From the NCBI GenBank assembly GCA_016875645.1, contig VGPE01000074.1, positions 1-11,105 of the forward strand: DNA of 11,105 nt. The letters run 5' to 3'. Numbering within the stretch: position 1 is the stretch's first letter; each line of letters begins with the position of its first letter. The stretch comes from Chloroflexota bacterium. GTDB taxonomy: Bacteria > Chloroflexota > Limnocylindria > Limnocylindrales > CSP1-4. Of this stretch, positions 1-7,192 are shown piece by piece. Both the position numbers and the translations under genes were made by a program. The notes under the pieces are model-generated. The model had not been told where the DNA came from. It saw only the letters and a program-made list of their open reading frames with translations, and did not search any database.

Positions 1-753
1 ATCGGCCGGCTGCTCGCGCTGGAGCTTGCCCGAACGGCCGCGGTTCGGCGGGCCGGTGACGCGTCCCGCCGCGATGCGCTGCCCGCCGACGGGCCGCCGT
101 GGGTCGTCCTCGTAGCGCGCCAGATGGGCCCACTTGACGAGCGCGAGGCCACGCGCCTCCAGGTCGGCCGCCTGGCGCCGCGCCGACAACTTCTCCTGCG
201 CGGCGACGCAGAGAGCCTCGAGCTGCGCGCCGTGATCGCCCTCCCGGGCGCAGGCAGCGGTTCGCCCGATGCCGAGGACGGCGTGGCACGACGGGTGGCG
301 GAGCTCCTGGGCCGCAGCGTCGCGGTCTCGCGACCCTTTGCGGATCCATCCGGCCGGCCAGTCGCGGAGGCGGAGGCGCGCACGACCCTCGAGACGGTCG
401 ATGCGTTGGCGGAGCCGCCCCCGGTGGCATCCGCCGACCGCCTGCCCGCGTACCGGCTGCTGGCCACGCTGCGCTCGCTGCCGGACGGGCGGCGTCATGC
501 CGGGGCCCTGCTCGCGCCCATCCTCGGCGGCGGGGCTGACGCGCGGCGGGAACGGCTGGTTACGCTCCGAGCCGTCCTCGAATTGCCGGGGCTGCAGGAG
601 GCCGCCGACCACCTCGGCATTCATCGCAACACGCTCGCGTATCGCGTGCGACGCATCGAAACGCTTTCCGGCTGGCGCCTGTCCGACCGGGATCTCCGGC
701 TCGCGCTGGCGATCGCCGCCAGACTTGTGCAATTCGACGACGATCAGGCATAG
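1..753 (+). CDS. PucR/CdaR-family transcriptional regulator, C-terminal part (5' truncated by window)
   Basis: The reading frame is open from the first base, so the gene starts upstream of the window. About 250 residues are visible. The last ~60 form the PucR-type C-terminal helix-turn-helix: a leucine-rich helix, then LQEAADHLGIHRNTLAYRVR (about residues 198-217 of the visible part), where the HRNTLAYRVRRIE signature is diagnostic of the family. The preceding ~140 residues (around residues 40-150) fit the degenerate GGDEF-like CdaR domain that usually sits before this HTH. Family members bind DNA as regulators of purine, amino-acid, polyamine or sugar-acid use; the ligand cannot be read here because the N-terminal sensor is missing. 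It lies 110 bp upstream of glnA on the same strand, so a role in regulating the two glutamine synthetases is plausible but inferred. The internal ATG at 124 is unlikely to be the true start because domain-like sequence continues upstream of it. Confidence 0.85.
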   Translation: MGRLLALELARTAAVRRAGDASRRDALPADGPPWVVLVARQMGPLDEREATRLQVGRLAPRRQLLLRGDAESLELRAVIALPGAGSGSPDAEDGVARRVAELLGRSVAVSRPFADPSGRPVAEAEARTTLETVDALAEPPPVASADRLPAYRLLATLRSLPDGRRHAGALLAPILGGGADARRERLVTLRAVLELPGLQEAADHLGIHRNTLAYRVRRIETLSGWRLSDRDLRLALAIAARLVQFDDDQA

Positions 754-863
754 GACCGCGCGGGAATCCGCCCGTCCTCTCGTCTATCCTTCGTTCATCG
801 ACGAGCTGACGCCGCTAACGCTGCTCAGTTCGTGCGATCGGCACAATAGGCGGAGGCAAGCGA
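754..863 (+). promoter_or_regulatory. Intergenic region before glnA, with possible weak terminator hairpin
   Basis: This 110-bp gap should hold the end of the regulator transcript and probably the glnA promoter. An imperfect inverted repeat starts at the regulator stop codon: GGAC at 753-756 pairs with GTCC at 774-777, and GCGG pairs with CCGC around a GAAT loop, with an internal mismatch. A pyrimidine-rich stretch follows. I see no convincing -35/-10 pair; CACAAT at 842-847 is the only -10-like hexamer and it would leave a very short leader. A clean Shine-Dalgarno GGAGG lies at 852-856, 7 nt before the GTG start at 864, and this decides that start. Confidence 0.3.
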
Positions 864-2225
864 GTGGCACTGGCGGCGTCAATCGACGGCATCGAGGCGG
901 TCGAGCGCGCCAGCGAGAGCGGGATCCGTTTCGTCCAGCTCCAGTTCACGGACATCATCGGCCACGTCAAGGCCGTCACGATCCCGATCCACCAACTGGA
1001 GGGATCCGTCCGGCACGGCACCTGGTTCGACGGCTCCTCGATCGAGGGCTTCACCCGGATCGCCGAGAGCGACCAGTACCTGGTGCCCGACATGAGCACC
1101 TTCGCCGAGATCCCCTGGCAGAAGGGTTCGGGCCCGCGTGGCACCGCGCGCGTCATCTGCGACGTCTTCACGCCCCGTGGCGAGCCCTTCGTTGGCGATC
1201 CGCGCGGCGTCCTGCGCAGCCAGGTGGAGCGCGCGCGCAGGCTGGGCTACATCGTCAACACCGGTCCGGAACTGGAATTCTTCCTCTTCCGGCGCGATGA
1301 GCACGGCAAGCTGGGCCCGCTGCCGCACGACCAGGCCGGCTACTTCGATTTCTCGACAGACCTTGCCCAGGAGGTCCGCCAGGACATGGTCGACGCCCTC
1401 GAGGCGTTCGGAATCAAGGTGGAGGCCGCCCACCACGAGGTCGCGGCAGGCCAGCACGAGATCGACTTCGAGTATTCGGACGCCCTGCGGACGGCGGACA
1501 ACGCGATCACCTTCAAGTTCGCCCTCAAGGCGATCGCCCAGCGGCACGGCCTCCACGCCACGTTCATGCCCAAGCCCATCTTCGGCATCAACGGCTCCGG
1601 CATGCACACCCACCTGAGCCTGTTCTCCATCGAGAGCCAGGTCAATGCGTTCGCCTCGACGGCCAACCTCTACGGGCTGTCCGAGACTGCCCGGGCGTTC
1701 ATGGCCGGGATCCTCGCCCATGCCCGCGGGATGAGCGCGATCCTCGCGCCGACGGTGAACTCCTACAAGCGCCTCACGCCCGGCTACGAGGCGCCGACCT
1801 ACCTCACCTGGGGCCGGACCAATCGCTCGGCGCTGATCCGCGTGCCCAAGGTCTCGCCCGGCAAGTCCACCGAGGGCACCCGCGCCGAGGTTCGCTGTCC
1901 CGATCCGTCCTCCAACACGTACCTCGCGTTCGCGGTTCTGATCGCGGCCGGCCTCGACGGCATGGAGCGGGGGCTGGAGCTCGGGGCGCCCGTGGAGGAG
2001 AGCCTGTTCGAGATCGACGCGGCCCGGATCGCCGAGATGGGGATCCGCGAGATGCCGGGCTCGCTCGGCGAGGCGCTCGACGAGCTCGAGCGGGACACCG
2101 TTGTCCGCGACGCGCTCGGCGAGCACGTGTACGGCCACTTCGTCGAAGCCAAGCGCGCCGAGTGGAACGAATTCCGACTGCACGTATCCCAATGGGAGCT
2201 GGACCGCTACCTGGAGGCTTTCTAG
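864..2225 (+). CDS. glnA: Glutamine synthetase type I (GSI-alpha)
   Basis: ATP-dependent ligation of ammonium to glutamate, the main cytoplasmic ammonium-assimilation step; family members are dodecamers. The protein has 453 residues, close to the ~440-450 of the alpha subtype. Motifs seen: FDGSSIEGF at residues 55-63 (N-terminal loop typical of true glutamine synthetases), the metal-binding glutamates of GPELEFF (E136, E138), HHEVAAGQHEIDF, INGSGMHTH with N243 and H248, and NSYKRLTPGYEAP with the flap glutamate E309, followed by NRSALIRVP and the EVRCPDPSSNTY segment. The tyrosine adenylylation motif NLYDLP of beta-type enzymes is absent, so control by GlnE adenylylation is unlikely. The GTG start is chosen because GGAGG lies 7 nt upstream. 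The stop is 2 nt from the first start of the type III enzyme, so the two are very likely co-transcribed. The canonical substrate loop argues against a gamma-glutamylpolyamine or gamma-glutamylmethylamide synthetase, but specificity cannot be proven from sequence. Confidence 0.95.
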   Translation: MALAASIDGIEAVERASESGIRFVQLQFTDIIGHVKAVTIPIHQLEGSVRHGTWFDGSSIEGFTRIAESDQYLVPDMSTFAEIPWQKGSGPRGTARVICDVFTPRGEPFVGDPRGVLRSQVERARRLGYIVNTGPELEFFLFRRDEHGKLGPLPHDQAGYFDFSTDLAQEVRQDMVDALEAFGIKVEAAHHEVAAGQHEIDFEYSDALRTADNAITFKFALKAIAQRHGLHATFMPKPIFGINGSGMHTHLSLFSIESQVNAFASTANLYGLSETARAFMAGILAHARGMSAILAPTVNSYKRLTPGYEAPTYLTWGRTNRSALIRVPKVSPGKSTEGTRAEVRCPDPSSNTYLAFAVLIAAGLDGMERGLELGAPVEESLFEIDAARIAEMGIREMPGSLGEALDELERDTVVRDALGEHVYGHFVEAKRAEWNEFRLHVSQWELDRYLEAF

Positions 2226-2227
2226 CG

Positions 2228-4492
2228 ATGACCACCCTGCTCGATCGCCCGTCGACCACGGCCACCTCTGCCCAGGCTACGCACCCGACGTCGTCGGGCG
2301 CCGTCGCCGGCCGGCCGGGCGCGCCCGCATCTCCCCACGGAGGAGCCATGACCGCCCGCGAGAGCACGATCACCGCCATCGCGAACCACCGGGTTGCGCA
2401 GACGCAGAACTACCTTGAGCAGGCCGGCGCCGAGATCTACGGCTCGTACGTCTTCGGCGAGGCCGCCCAGCGCCAGTACCTCGCCAAGCCCATCTTCCGC
2501 AAGCTCCGCCGCACGATCGACGGCCTGGAGCCCTTCGACCCCGCGATCGTCGATGCCGTCGCCCACGGCGTGAAGGAATGGGCGATGCGCCACGGCGCCA
2601 CGCACTACACCCACTGGTTCGTGCCGATGACGGGCTCCACGGCCGAGAAGCACGACTCGTTCCTGACCCCGGTGGGCGAGGCTGCGACGATCGCCGAGTT
2701 CTCCGGGAAGAACCTGCTCCAGGGTGAGCCGGACGCCTCGTCGTTCCCGTCGGGCGGCATCCGCGCCACGTTCGAGGCGCGCGGCTACACGGCCTGGGAC
2801 GTCACCTCGCCCATCTTCCTGCAGGTCGAGCCCAACGGCGTCACGCTCACCATCCCGACGGCGTATGTGTCCTTCACGGGCGAGGCGCTGGACCACAAGA
2901 TTCCGCTGCTGCGCTCGCAGGATGCCCTCGGCAGGCAGGCCCTGCGCGTCCTGCGCTGGTTCGGCAACACCACCGCCAGCCGCGTCCAGACCAGCATCGG
3001 GCCCGAGCAGGAGTACTTCCTGGTCGATCGGCGGCTCGCCTCGCAGCGCCCGGACCTCCTGCTCACGGGTCGCACGCTCTTCGGCGCCCCGTCGCCCAAG
3101 GGCCAGGAACTGGAGGACCAGTATTTCGGCCCCATCCGCGAGCGGATCCTCGCGTTCATGATGGATCTCGACCGTGAGCTCTGGCGCCTGGGCATCCCGG
3201 CCAAGACCCGCCACAACGAGGTGGCCCCGGCCCAGTTCGAGATGGCGCCGGTCTACGAGGCGACTTCGGTCGGCTCGGACCACAACATGGTCGTGATGGC
3301 CATGATGCGCAGGCTCGCCCAGCAGCACGGCCTGATGCTGTTGATCCACGAGAAGCCGTTCGCCGGCATCAACGGCTCGGGCAAGCACAACAACTGGTCC
3401 ATGGCCACCGACGAGGGCGAGAACCTGCTCGACCCGGGCCACGACCCGCATGCCAACGCGCAGTTCCTCGCGTTTCTGTTGGCCGTGGTCCGGGGCGTCA
3501 ACGTCCACGCTGACCTGCTTCGGGCCAGCATCGCCGATGCGGGCAATGACCACCGCCTCGGCGCCAACGAGGCGCCGCCGGCGATCATGTCGATCTTCCT
3601 TGGCAGCCAGCTCGTGGACGTCATCGAGCAGATCGAGCAGGGCGCCGCGTCGACATCGACAAAGGGCGGCCATCTCGACCTCGGCGTCGACTCGCTGCCG
3701 GCCCTGCCGCGCGACGCCACGGACCGCAACCGGACCTCGCCGTTCGCCTTCACGGGCAACAAGTTCGAGTTCCGCGCGGTGGGTTCGTCTGCCCCCATCT
3801 ACTGGCCCCAGACGATCCTCAACACGGCCGTGGCCGACTCACTCGGGCACCTGGCCGACGAACTCGACAAGCTCCAGCCCGGCGATTTCGACGGGCTCCA
3901 GGCGATCCTCTCGGACATCGCAAGGGCGCACAAGCAGGTGCTCTTCGAGGGCAATGGGTATTCGCCGGAGTGGCATGCCGAGGCGGCTCGCCGCGGCCTG
4001 CCGAACAACCGCACCACCGTCGAAGCGCTGCCGGCCCTGGAGACGCCCAAGGCGAAGGCGCTGTTCGCGAAATTCGGTGTGCTTTCGGAGCGCGAGCTTG
4101 CCGCGCGCGCGGACATCATCTGGGAGCGCTACGTCAAGGTCCAGAACATCGAGGCGAATTGCGCGCTCGACATGGCCCGGACGCTCATCCTGCCCGCCGC
4201 GGTGCGCTACCTCGGCCAGCTCCAGGCGGGCTCCTTCTCGAGCGGCGTCAGCGCCATCTGCGCGAAGGTCACCGCGCTGACCGACCGGATGGTGGGCGCG
4301 ATCGACGACCTCGAGGCCGCCAAGCACGCGACGCATTCGGCGACCTCCGTGCACGCCGAGGCGCGCGCCTTCGCCGAGACGGTGATCCCGGCCCAGGACG
4401 CCCTGCGCAGCGTTGCCGACGAGCTCGAAACGCTCGTCGCCGACGATCTGTGGCCGCTGCCCAAGTACCGCGAGCTGCTCTTCCAGTACTGA
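2228..4492 (+). CDS. glnN: Glutamine synthetase type III (GlnN-like)
   Basis: Large glutamine synthetase of the type III family, known from Bacteroides, cyanobacteria and others and forming dodecamers of ~700-730-residue subunits. Type III hallmarks seen: GATHYTHWFVPMTGSTAEKH near the N-terminus, GPEQEYF with metal-binding E260 and E262, TRHNEVAPAQFE (R328-E338), INGSGKHNNWS (N382, H387) and TSPFAFTGNKFEFR followed by GSSAPIYWPQ, then the type III-specific C-terminal helical extension. Numbering is from the ATG at 2228 (754 aa). This start has GGAGG 10 nt upstream and lies 2 nt after the glnA stop. A second ATG at 2348 (714 aa) has GGAGGAG immediately upstream and matches the usual family length. 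The 40 residues between them are Ala/Pro/Thr/Ser-rich with no family similarity that I recognise, so 2348 may be the true or an additional start. Family and function are certain; the exact N-terminus is not. Confidence 0.93.
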   Translation: MTTLLDRPSTTATSAQATHPTSSGAVAGRPGAPASPHGGAMTARESTITAIANHRVAQTQNYLEQAGAEIYGSYVFGEAAQRQYLAKPIFRKLRRTIDGLEPFDPAIVDAVAHGVKEWAMRHGATHYTHWFVPMTGSTAEKHDSFLTPVGEAATIAEFSGKNLLQGEPDASSFPSGGIRATFEARGYTAWDVTSPIFLQVEPNGVTLTIPTAYVSFTGEALDHKIPLLRSQDALGRQALRVLRWFGNTTASRVQTSIGPEQEYFLVDRRLASQRPDLLLTGRTLFGAPSPKGQELEDQYFGPIRERILAFMMDLDRELWRLGIPAKTRHNEVAPAQFEMAPVYEATSVGSDHNMVVMAMMRRLAQQHGLMLLIHEKPFAGINGSGKHNNWSMATDEGENLLDPGHDPHANAQFLAFLLAVVRGVNVHADLLRASIADAGNDHRLGANEAPPAIMSIFLGSQLVDVIEQIEQGAASTSTKGGHLDLGVDSLPALPRDATDRNRTSPFAFTGNKFEFRAVGSSAPIYWPQTILNTAVADSLGHLADELDKLQPGDFDGLQAILSDIARAHKQVLFEGNGYSPEWHAEAARRGLPNNRTTVEALPALETPKAKALFAKFGVLSERELAARADIIWERYVKVQNIEANCALDMARTLILPAAVRYLGQLQAGSFSSGVSAICAKVTALTDRMVGAIDDLEAAKHATHSATSVHAEARAFAETVIPAQDALRSVADELETLVADDLWPLPKYRELLFQY
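2339..2350 (+). promoter_or_regulatory. Internal ribosome-binding site and alternative glnN start
   Basis: GGAGGAG at 2339-2345 lies directly before an in-frame ATG at 2348. Initiation here would give a 714-residue GlnN, closer to the normal type III length than the 754-residue product from 2228. The spacing from GGAGG to ATG is 4 nt, slightly short but usable. Confidence 0.45.
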
Positions 4493-4752
4493 GGTCGACG
4501 CGGGGTTGCGGTCGCGGCGTCCGTCCGTGCCTCCCTCGATTCAACCGTGGTGCCCACACCGGGTGCCATGGCGGGACGGAGGAGGCATTCGCGGGCGCCC
4601 TCGGCTGATGCAGTTGCGAAACGAGCGCATGCCCCCCGGGTGACCCTCGACCCCTCAACGACCGCCGGTCAGCCGCCTTGGGCCCGCGTCCCCCGTCCCT
4701 CGCAGACCCTCACCGCGGTCGCCGCGGCTGCGCCGGGCTGGCCAGTCACGGG
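4493..4752. other. 260-bp intergenic region between converging genes
   Basis: This stretch separates the 3' ends of glnN (+) and the PIN toxin gene (-). No open frame in it has recognisable protein features. The only clear structure is CCGCGG at 4713-4718 and again at 4722-4727: the repeats are complementary to each other, so they can form a 6-bp stem with a 3-nt loop in either transcript. No T-tract follows on either side, so a bidirectional terminator is only a possibility. Base composition looks slightly less biased than in the flanking genes, as expected for non-coding DNA. Confidence 0.4.
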
Positions 4753-5166
4753 TCAGCGGACGATCTCGAAGGCCTTCGTCCGGCGCTCGCCAAAGCGGAA
4801 GACCGCGAAGTCCGGGTCAAGGGTCGCGACCCGGTGCAGGCCCAGCCGCTGCATGACCGCGAAACTGGTGCGATCCACGAGCGAGAAGTCCTGGTCGGCG
4901 AAGGCCTCGCCGATGGCCCAGGCCGCCTCGAGATCGGCCGGACCCACGAACTCCACGGCCGCTGCTCCAGCCCGGACGGCCCCCCACCAGCGCTCCGCCG
5001 CGTCCCGGCCAAGGCGGCGCCCGATCAGCGCCCACGTCTCGACCAGCACGTGGTCGGTGGTCGCCAGCTTTCCTCCGGCCGCAAGTGCCGCGACGGCCTG
5101 CGCATGCGATCGATGGCCGCGGTCCGCGGCCGCGTAGAACGCCGAGGTGTCGACGAACAGCGTCAC
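4753..5166 (-). CDS. vapC: PIN-domain ribonuclease toxin (VapC family)
   Basis: A 137-residue single-domain PIN protein, the size expected for VapC toxins, which are Mg2+-dependent endoribonucleases that cut RNA and halt growth. The acidic active-site residues are in the expected places: D6 in LFVDTSAFYA, E43 in HVLVETWAL, D98 in FSLVDRTSF and D117 in VATLDPDF. All four are present, so the nuclease should be active. The start is GTG at 5166; its GTGA overlaps the antitoxin stop codon by 4 nt, and no Shine-Dalgarno sequence is visible, so translation is probably coupled to the antitoxin. This arrangement (antitoxin first, overlapping toxin) is standard for type II modules. The protein ends 260 bp before glnN in convergent orientation. 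Which RNA it cleaves cannot be predicted. Confidence 0.88.
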   Translation of the reverse strand: MTLFVDTSAFYAAADRGHRSHAQAVAALAAGGKLATTDHVLVETWALIGRRLGRDAAERWWGAVRAGAAAVEFVGPADLEAAWAIGEAFADQDFSLVDRTSFAVMQRLGLHRVATLDPDFAVFRFGERRTKAFEIVR

Positions 5167-5414
5167 GGCCGGTCGACGTCCAGGTCCGCGAACGCGTCCG
5201 CCACGTAAGCGTCCCTGTGCGTCGCGACGTCCGAGCCCTCGGAGTCGCCCAGCGCGAACAGGGCCTCGACGTTCGCCTCCGCCTCCGGCGCGTCCAGGTC
5301 GCGATGGACCAGACGTCGCACGTATTCGGCCAGGGAGATGCCGAGTTCGGAAGCCCGCCGCCTCGCCCGCCGGTGCTCGTCCGCGGGGAGGTAGATCTGC
5401 GTGCGGTGTGTCAT
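5163..5414 (-). CDS. vapB: Ribbon-helix-helix antitoxin (VapB/CopG-like)
   Basis: An 83-residue protein with a short N-terminal strand (RTQIYLP, residues 5-11), a basic helix (about 11-23) and a second helix beginning SLAEYVRRLVHRDL (27-40): the ribbon-helix-helix DNA-binding fold of CopG-type antitoxins. The acidic C-terminal half (about 41-83, ending DLDVDRP) is the likely toxin-wrapping region. It directly precedes and overlaps the PIN toxin gene. The ATG at 5414 has no Shine-Dalgarno, and the frame is closed by a stop at 5433-5435 upstream, so no longer start exists. A TATGAT hexamer 9 nt upstream suggests a leaderless or near-leaderless transcript. The protein probably represses its own operon, alone and together with the toxin, by binding the repeat element that covers its start codon. 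The VapB symbol is assigned by context; RHH antitoxins also pair with other toxin types. Confidence 0.83.
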   Translation of the reverse strand: MTHRTQIYLPADEHRRARRRASELGISLAEYVRRLVHRDLDAPEAEANVEALFALGDSEGSDVATHRDAYVADAFADLDVDRP

Positions 5415-5436
5415 GATGGTGACATCATACCATCAT
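5413..5436 (-). promoter_or_regulatory. Operator and -10 element of the toxin-antitoxin operon
   Basis: Read on the minus strand, this 24-bp element is three contiguous octamers: ATGATGGT (5436-5429), ATGATGTC (5428-5421) and ACCATCAT (5420-5413). The first and third are perfect inverted repeats and the second is a partial direct copy of the first. A -10-like TATGAT (minus strand, plus 5429-5424) lies inside it, and the antitoxin ATG at 5414 overlaps its last two bases. Repressor bound here would block RNA polymerase directly. No good -35 hexamer is visible at the usual distance. The repeats are seen directly; operator function is inferred from the general autoregulation of RHH antitoxins. 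Confidence 0.6.
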
Positions 5437-5495
5437 AGCCCCCGATTTGGTCTCTCCGAGCGCGGCAGCCCTGGTGATCGAGCCTTCCGATGGTG

Positions 5496-5513
5496 TGACC
5501 GATCGCGCGGTCA
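5496..5513 (-). terminator. Possible weak hairpin at the end of the etf operon
   Basis: On the minus strand TGACCG (overlapping the etfA TGA stop) pairs with CGGTCA across a 6-nt loop, giving a 6-bp stem. There is no T-tract after it. It could help end the operon transcript before the toxin-antitoxin promoter, but a stem this short may be chance in GC-rich DNA. Confidence 0.2.
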
Positions 5514-6419
5514 GCGGGTGTCCCGGATGGCCTCCAGCAGTGGCGGCAGCAACGCGTGCAGGTCGCCGATGACCGCCCAGTCCGCGGCGGCCACCATCGG
5601 GGCGTCCGGGTCCGTGTTGATGGCCAGGATCCGTTTCGCGCCACGGCAGCCCACGATGTGCTGGACCGCGCCGCTGATGCCGCAGGCGATGTAGAGGTCG
5701 GGCGCGATGCGCGCACCGGTCTGACCGACCTGCTCGCGGTGCGGGCGCCAGCCCGCGCTGGTGACCGCGCGCGAGACGCCGACGGTCCCGCCCAGGAGCC
5801 GGGCGAGTTCATCGAGCATCCCGAACGCCTCCGCGCTGCCCACGCCGCGTCCGCCACCGACGACGACCGGCGCAGCCTCGAGCGCCACGCCCTCGGTCCC
5901 CATCGGCACGCGCTCCACCAGCCTGACCAGGCCGTCGCCTGCCACCCCGTCCACGTCGAGCGACACGGGCAGCGGCTCCGGGGCGGTCCCGACGGGCTCC
6001 GCGGCCACGGCGTGGGGCGCCACCGTGAACAGCGCCGGCCCCGCCTCGATCGTCGCGTCTTCAAGGAGCGTGCCGCCCCACCGCTGGCGGGTGAGTTGGA
6101 GCGGCCGGCCCGCGCCTGACCCGCCCACGTCGAGAGCGGTGATGTTCGCGGCCAGCGGCAGGCCTGCGCGGGCGGCGACGTGCGCCAGCAGCTCCGTGGC
6201 GGAGTCGCTGCCGGGCCCGATGACGGCCAGCGGGCGTCGGACGGCGATGAGCCGGCCCAGTGCCGCGGCCCGGTCGCCGGGCGGGGCGCCGTCCCGGTCC
6301 AGTTCGACCGCTTCGAGTGGCAGCCCGGCGGCCGTGGCCGTCGCCCTCGCGACGGCGCGCGCCTCGAGCGACAGGGCCGTTGGTCGCCCGGCGTCCTGCT
6401 CCGCGATGACCAGGATCAT
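5511..6419 (-). CDS. etfA: Electron transfer flavoprotein, alpha subunit
   Basis: The FAD-carrying subunit of the soluble EtfAB heterodimer, which accepts electrons from a dehydrogenase and passes them to ETF-quinone oxidoreductase. It has 302 residues, slightly short of the typical ~310-320. The C-terminal FAD domain is well conserved: GGGRGVGSAEAF (188-199), SRAVTSAGW (216-224), QVGQTG (230-235), DLYIACGISGAVQH (241-254) and INTDPDAP (267-274), then VIGDLHALLPPLLEAI. The N-terminal half is more divergent, as is usual. The ATG at 6419 overlaps the etfB stop as ATGA, with a GTGGGG-like ribosome site just upstream. The next gene upstream but one is a demethylating flavoprotein dehydrogenase, so this ETF is probably dedicated to it and not to fatty-acid oxidation. 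No iron-sulfur or extra flavin-binding additions that would suggest a bifurcating complex are visible. Confidence 0.93.
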   Translation of the reverse strand: MILVIAEQDAGRPTALSLEARAVARATATAAGLPLEAVELDRDGAPPGDRAAALGRLIAVRRPLAVIGPGSDSATELLAHVAARAGLPLAANITALDVGGSGAGRPLQLTRQRWGGTLLEDATIEAGPALFTVAPHAVAAEPVGTAPEPLPVSLDVDGVAGDGLVRLVERVPMGTEGVALEAAPVVVGGGRGVGSAEAFGMLDELARLLGGTVGVSRAVTSAGWRPHREQVGQTGARIAPDLYIACGISGAVQHIVGCRGAKRILAINTDPDAPMVAAADWAVIGDLHALLPPLLEAIRDTR

Positions 6420-7192
6420 CGCCCCACCAGCCCGAGTTGCCGCAGCACCTCCACGACGGGCGGTACCGCCTCGGGCCCCGTCCCCAGGATCTCGACGCGG
6501 TGCTCCGCCTGGGCCGGGAGCCGGAGCCGGGTCAGCACCGCATCGGCGACGGGGACTCGGCGCGCCGGGGCCCGCTCCACGTCCTTGCGGCGCGCCCGCA
6601 GCCGTCCCGGCACCGACGGGTAACGCGGCAGGTTGATGCCCTCGCGGACGGTCACGACCGCCGGCAGCGGCATCTCGTACACGTCCCACGCACCGTCGCG
6701 CTCCCGCCATGCGCGTACGGCACCCGCCCCGACATCCAGCCGCTTGACACCCGTGACACACGGGCGATCCAGCGCGACCGCCACCCGCACGCCCACCTGG
6801 TAATCGGCGCTGTCCGCCGCTTCGTTGCCGAACAGCAGCAGGCCGAACGGTTCGCCGTCGGCCGACTCGCGCGCCCGGACGGCGTCCGCGATCGCCGCCG
6901 CCGTGGCGGCGGGACCCCACTCCGTGCCGTCGGTTTCCAGCAGGACGGCCCGCTCGATGCCCACCGCCATCGCGTCGCGCAGCTGCTCGATTGCCGCCTC
7001 GGGCCCGAGGGTGAGCACCGTGGACGTGCCGCCGCCGGCCTCCACCAGCCGGGCGGCCTCCTCCACCGCGCACTCCTCGTGCGGGCTGGTGGTGAACCCC
7101 AGCAGGCTGGTGTCGATGGCCCTCGCGTCCGGCGTGAGGGTGACGCGGCCGCCGGTTGCCGGCACCCGCTTGACGCAGACCAGGACGTTCAC
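6416..7192 (-). CDS. etfB: Electron transfer flavoprotein, beta subunit
   Basis: Partner of EtfA; it binds AMP (or a second FAD in bifurcating forms) and contributes to docking with the dehydrogenase. It has 258 residues, the normal length. The N-terminus MNVLVCVKRVP, the SPHEECAVEEAARL segment (36-49), FGNEAADSADYQVG (121-134) and the beta-subunit signature around EMPLPAVVTVREGINLPRYP (173-192), followed by the basic LRARRKDV, place it firmly. The GTG start at 7192 overlaps the upstream dehydrogenase stop as GTGA, and its own TGA overlaps the etfA ATG, so all three genes are translationally coupled. No strong Shine-Dalgarno sequence precedes it. I cannot tell from motifs alone whether a second flavin replaces AMP; the operon context favours an ordinary, non-bifurcating ETF. 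Confidence 0.93.
   Translation of the reverse strand: MNVLVCVKRVPATGGRVTLTPDARAIDTSLLGFTTSPHEECAVEEAARLVEAGGGTSTVLTLGPEAAIEQLRDAMAVGIERAVLLETDGTEWGPAATAAAIADAVRARESADGEPFGLLLFGNEAADSADYQVGVRVAVALDRPCVTGVKRLDVGAGAVRAWRERDGAWDVYEMPLPAVVTVREGINLPRYPSVPGRLRARRKDVERAPARRVPVADAVLTRLRLPAQAEHRVEILGTGPEAVPPVVEVLRQLGLVGR

Noticed and set aside
879..2192. 437-codon open frame antisense to glnA
   Set aside because: It mirrors the codon bias of a certain glutamine synthetase gene; the translation is biased and lacks any family motif. Such antisense frames are normal in GC-rich DNA.
2222..3673. 483-codon open frame antisense to glnN
   Set aside because: It lies opposite conserved type III glutamine synthetase sequence and its product is low-complexity and rich in Arg, Val, Asp and His.
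4493..4752. Small open frames between glnN and the toxin gene
   Set aside because: All are continuations of antisense or shifted frames from neighbours; none has its own start context or a recognisable product.
6420..7073. N-terminal extension of etfA to give a 520-codon frame
   Set aside because: The extension overlaps etfB in another frame and has no ETF similarity; the ATG at 6419 with ATGA coupling gives the normal EtfA start.
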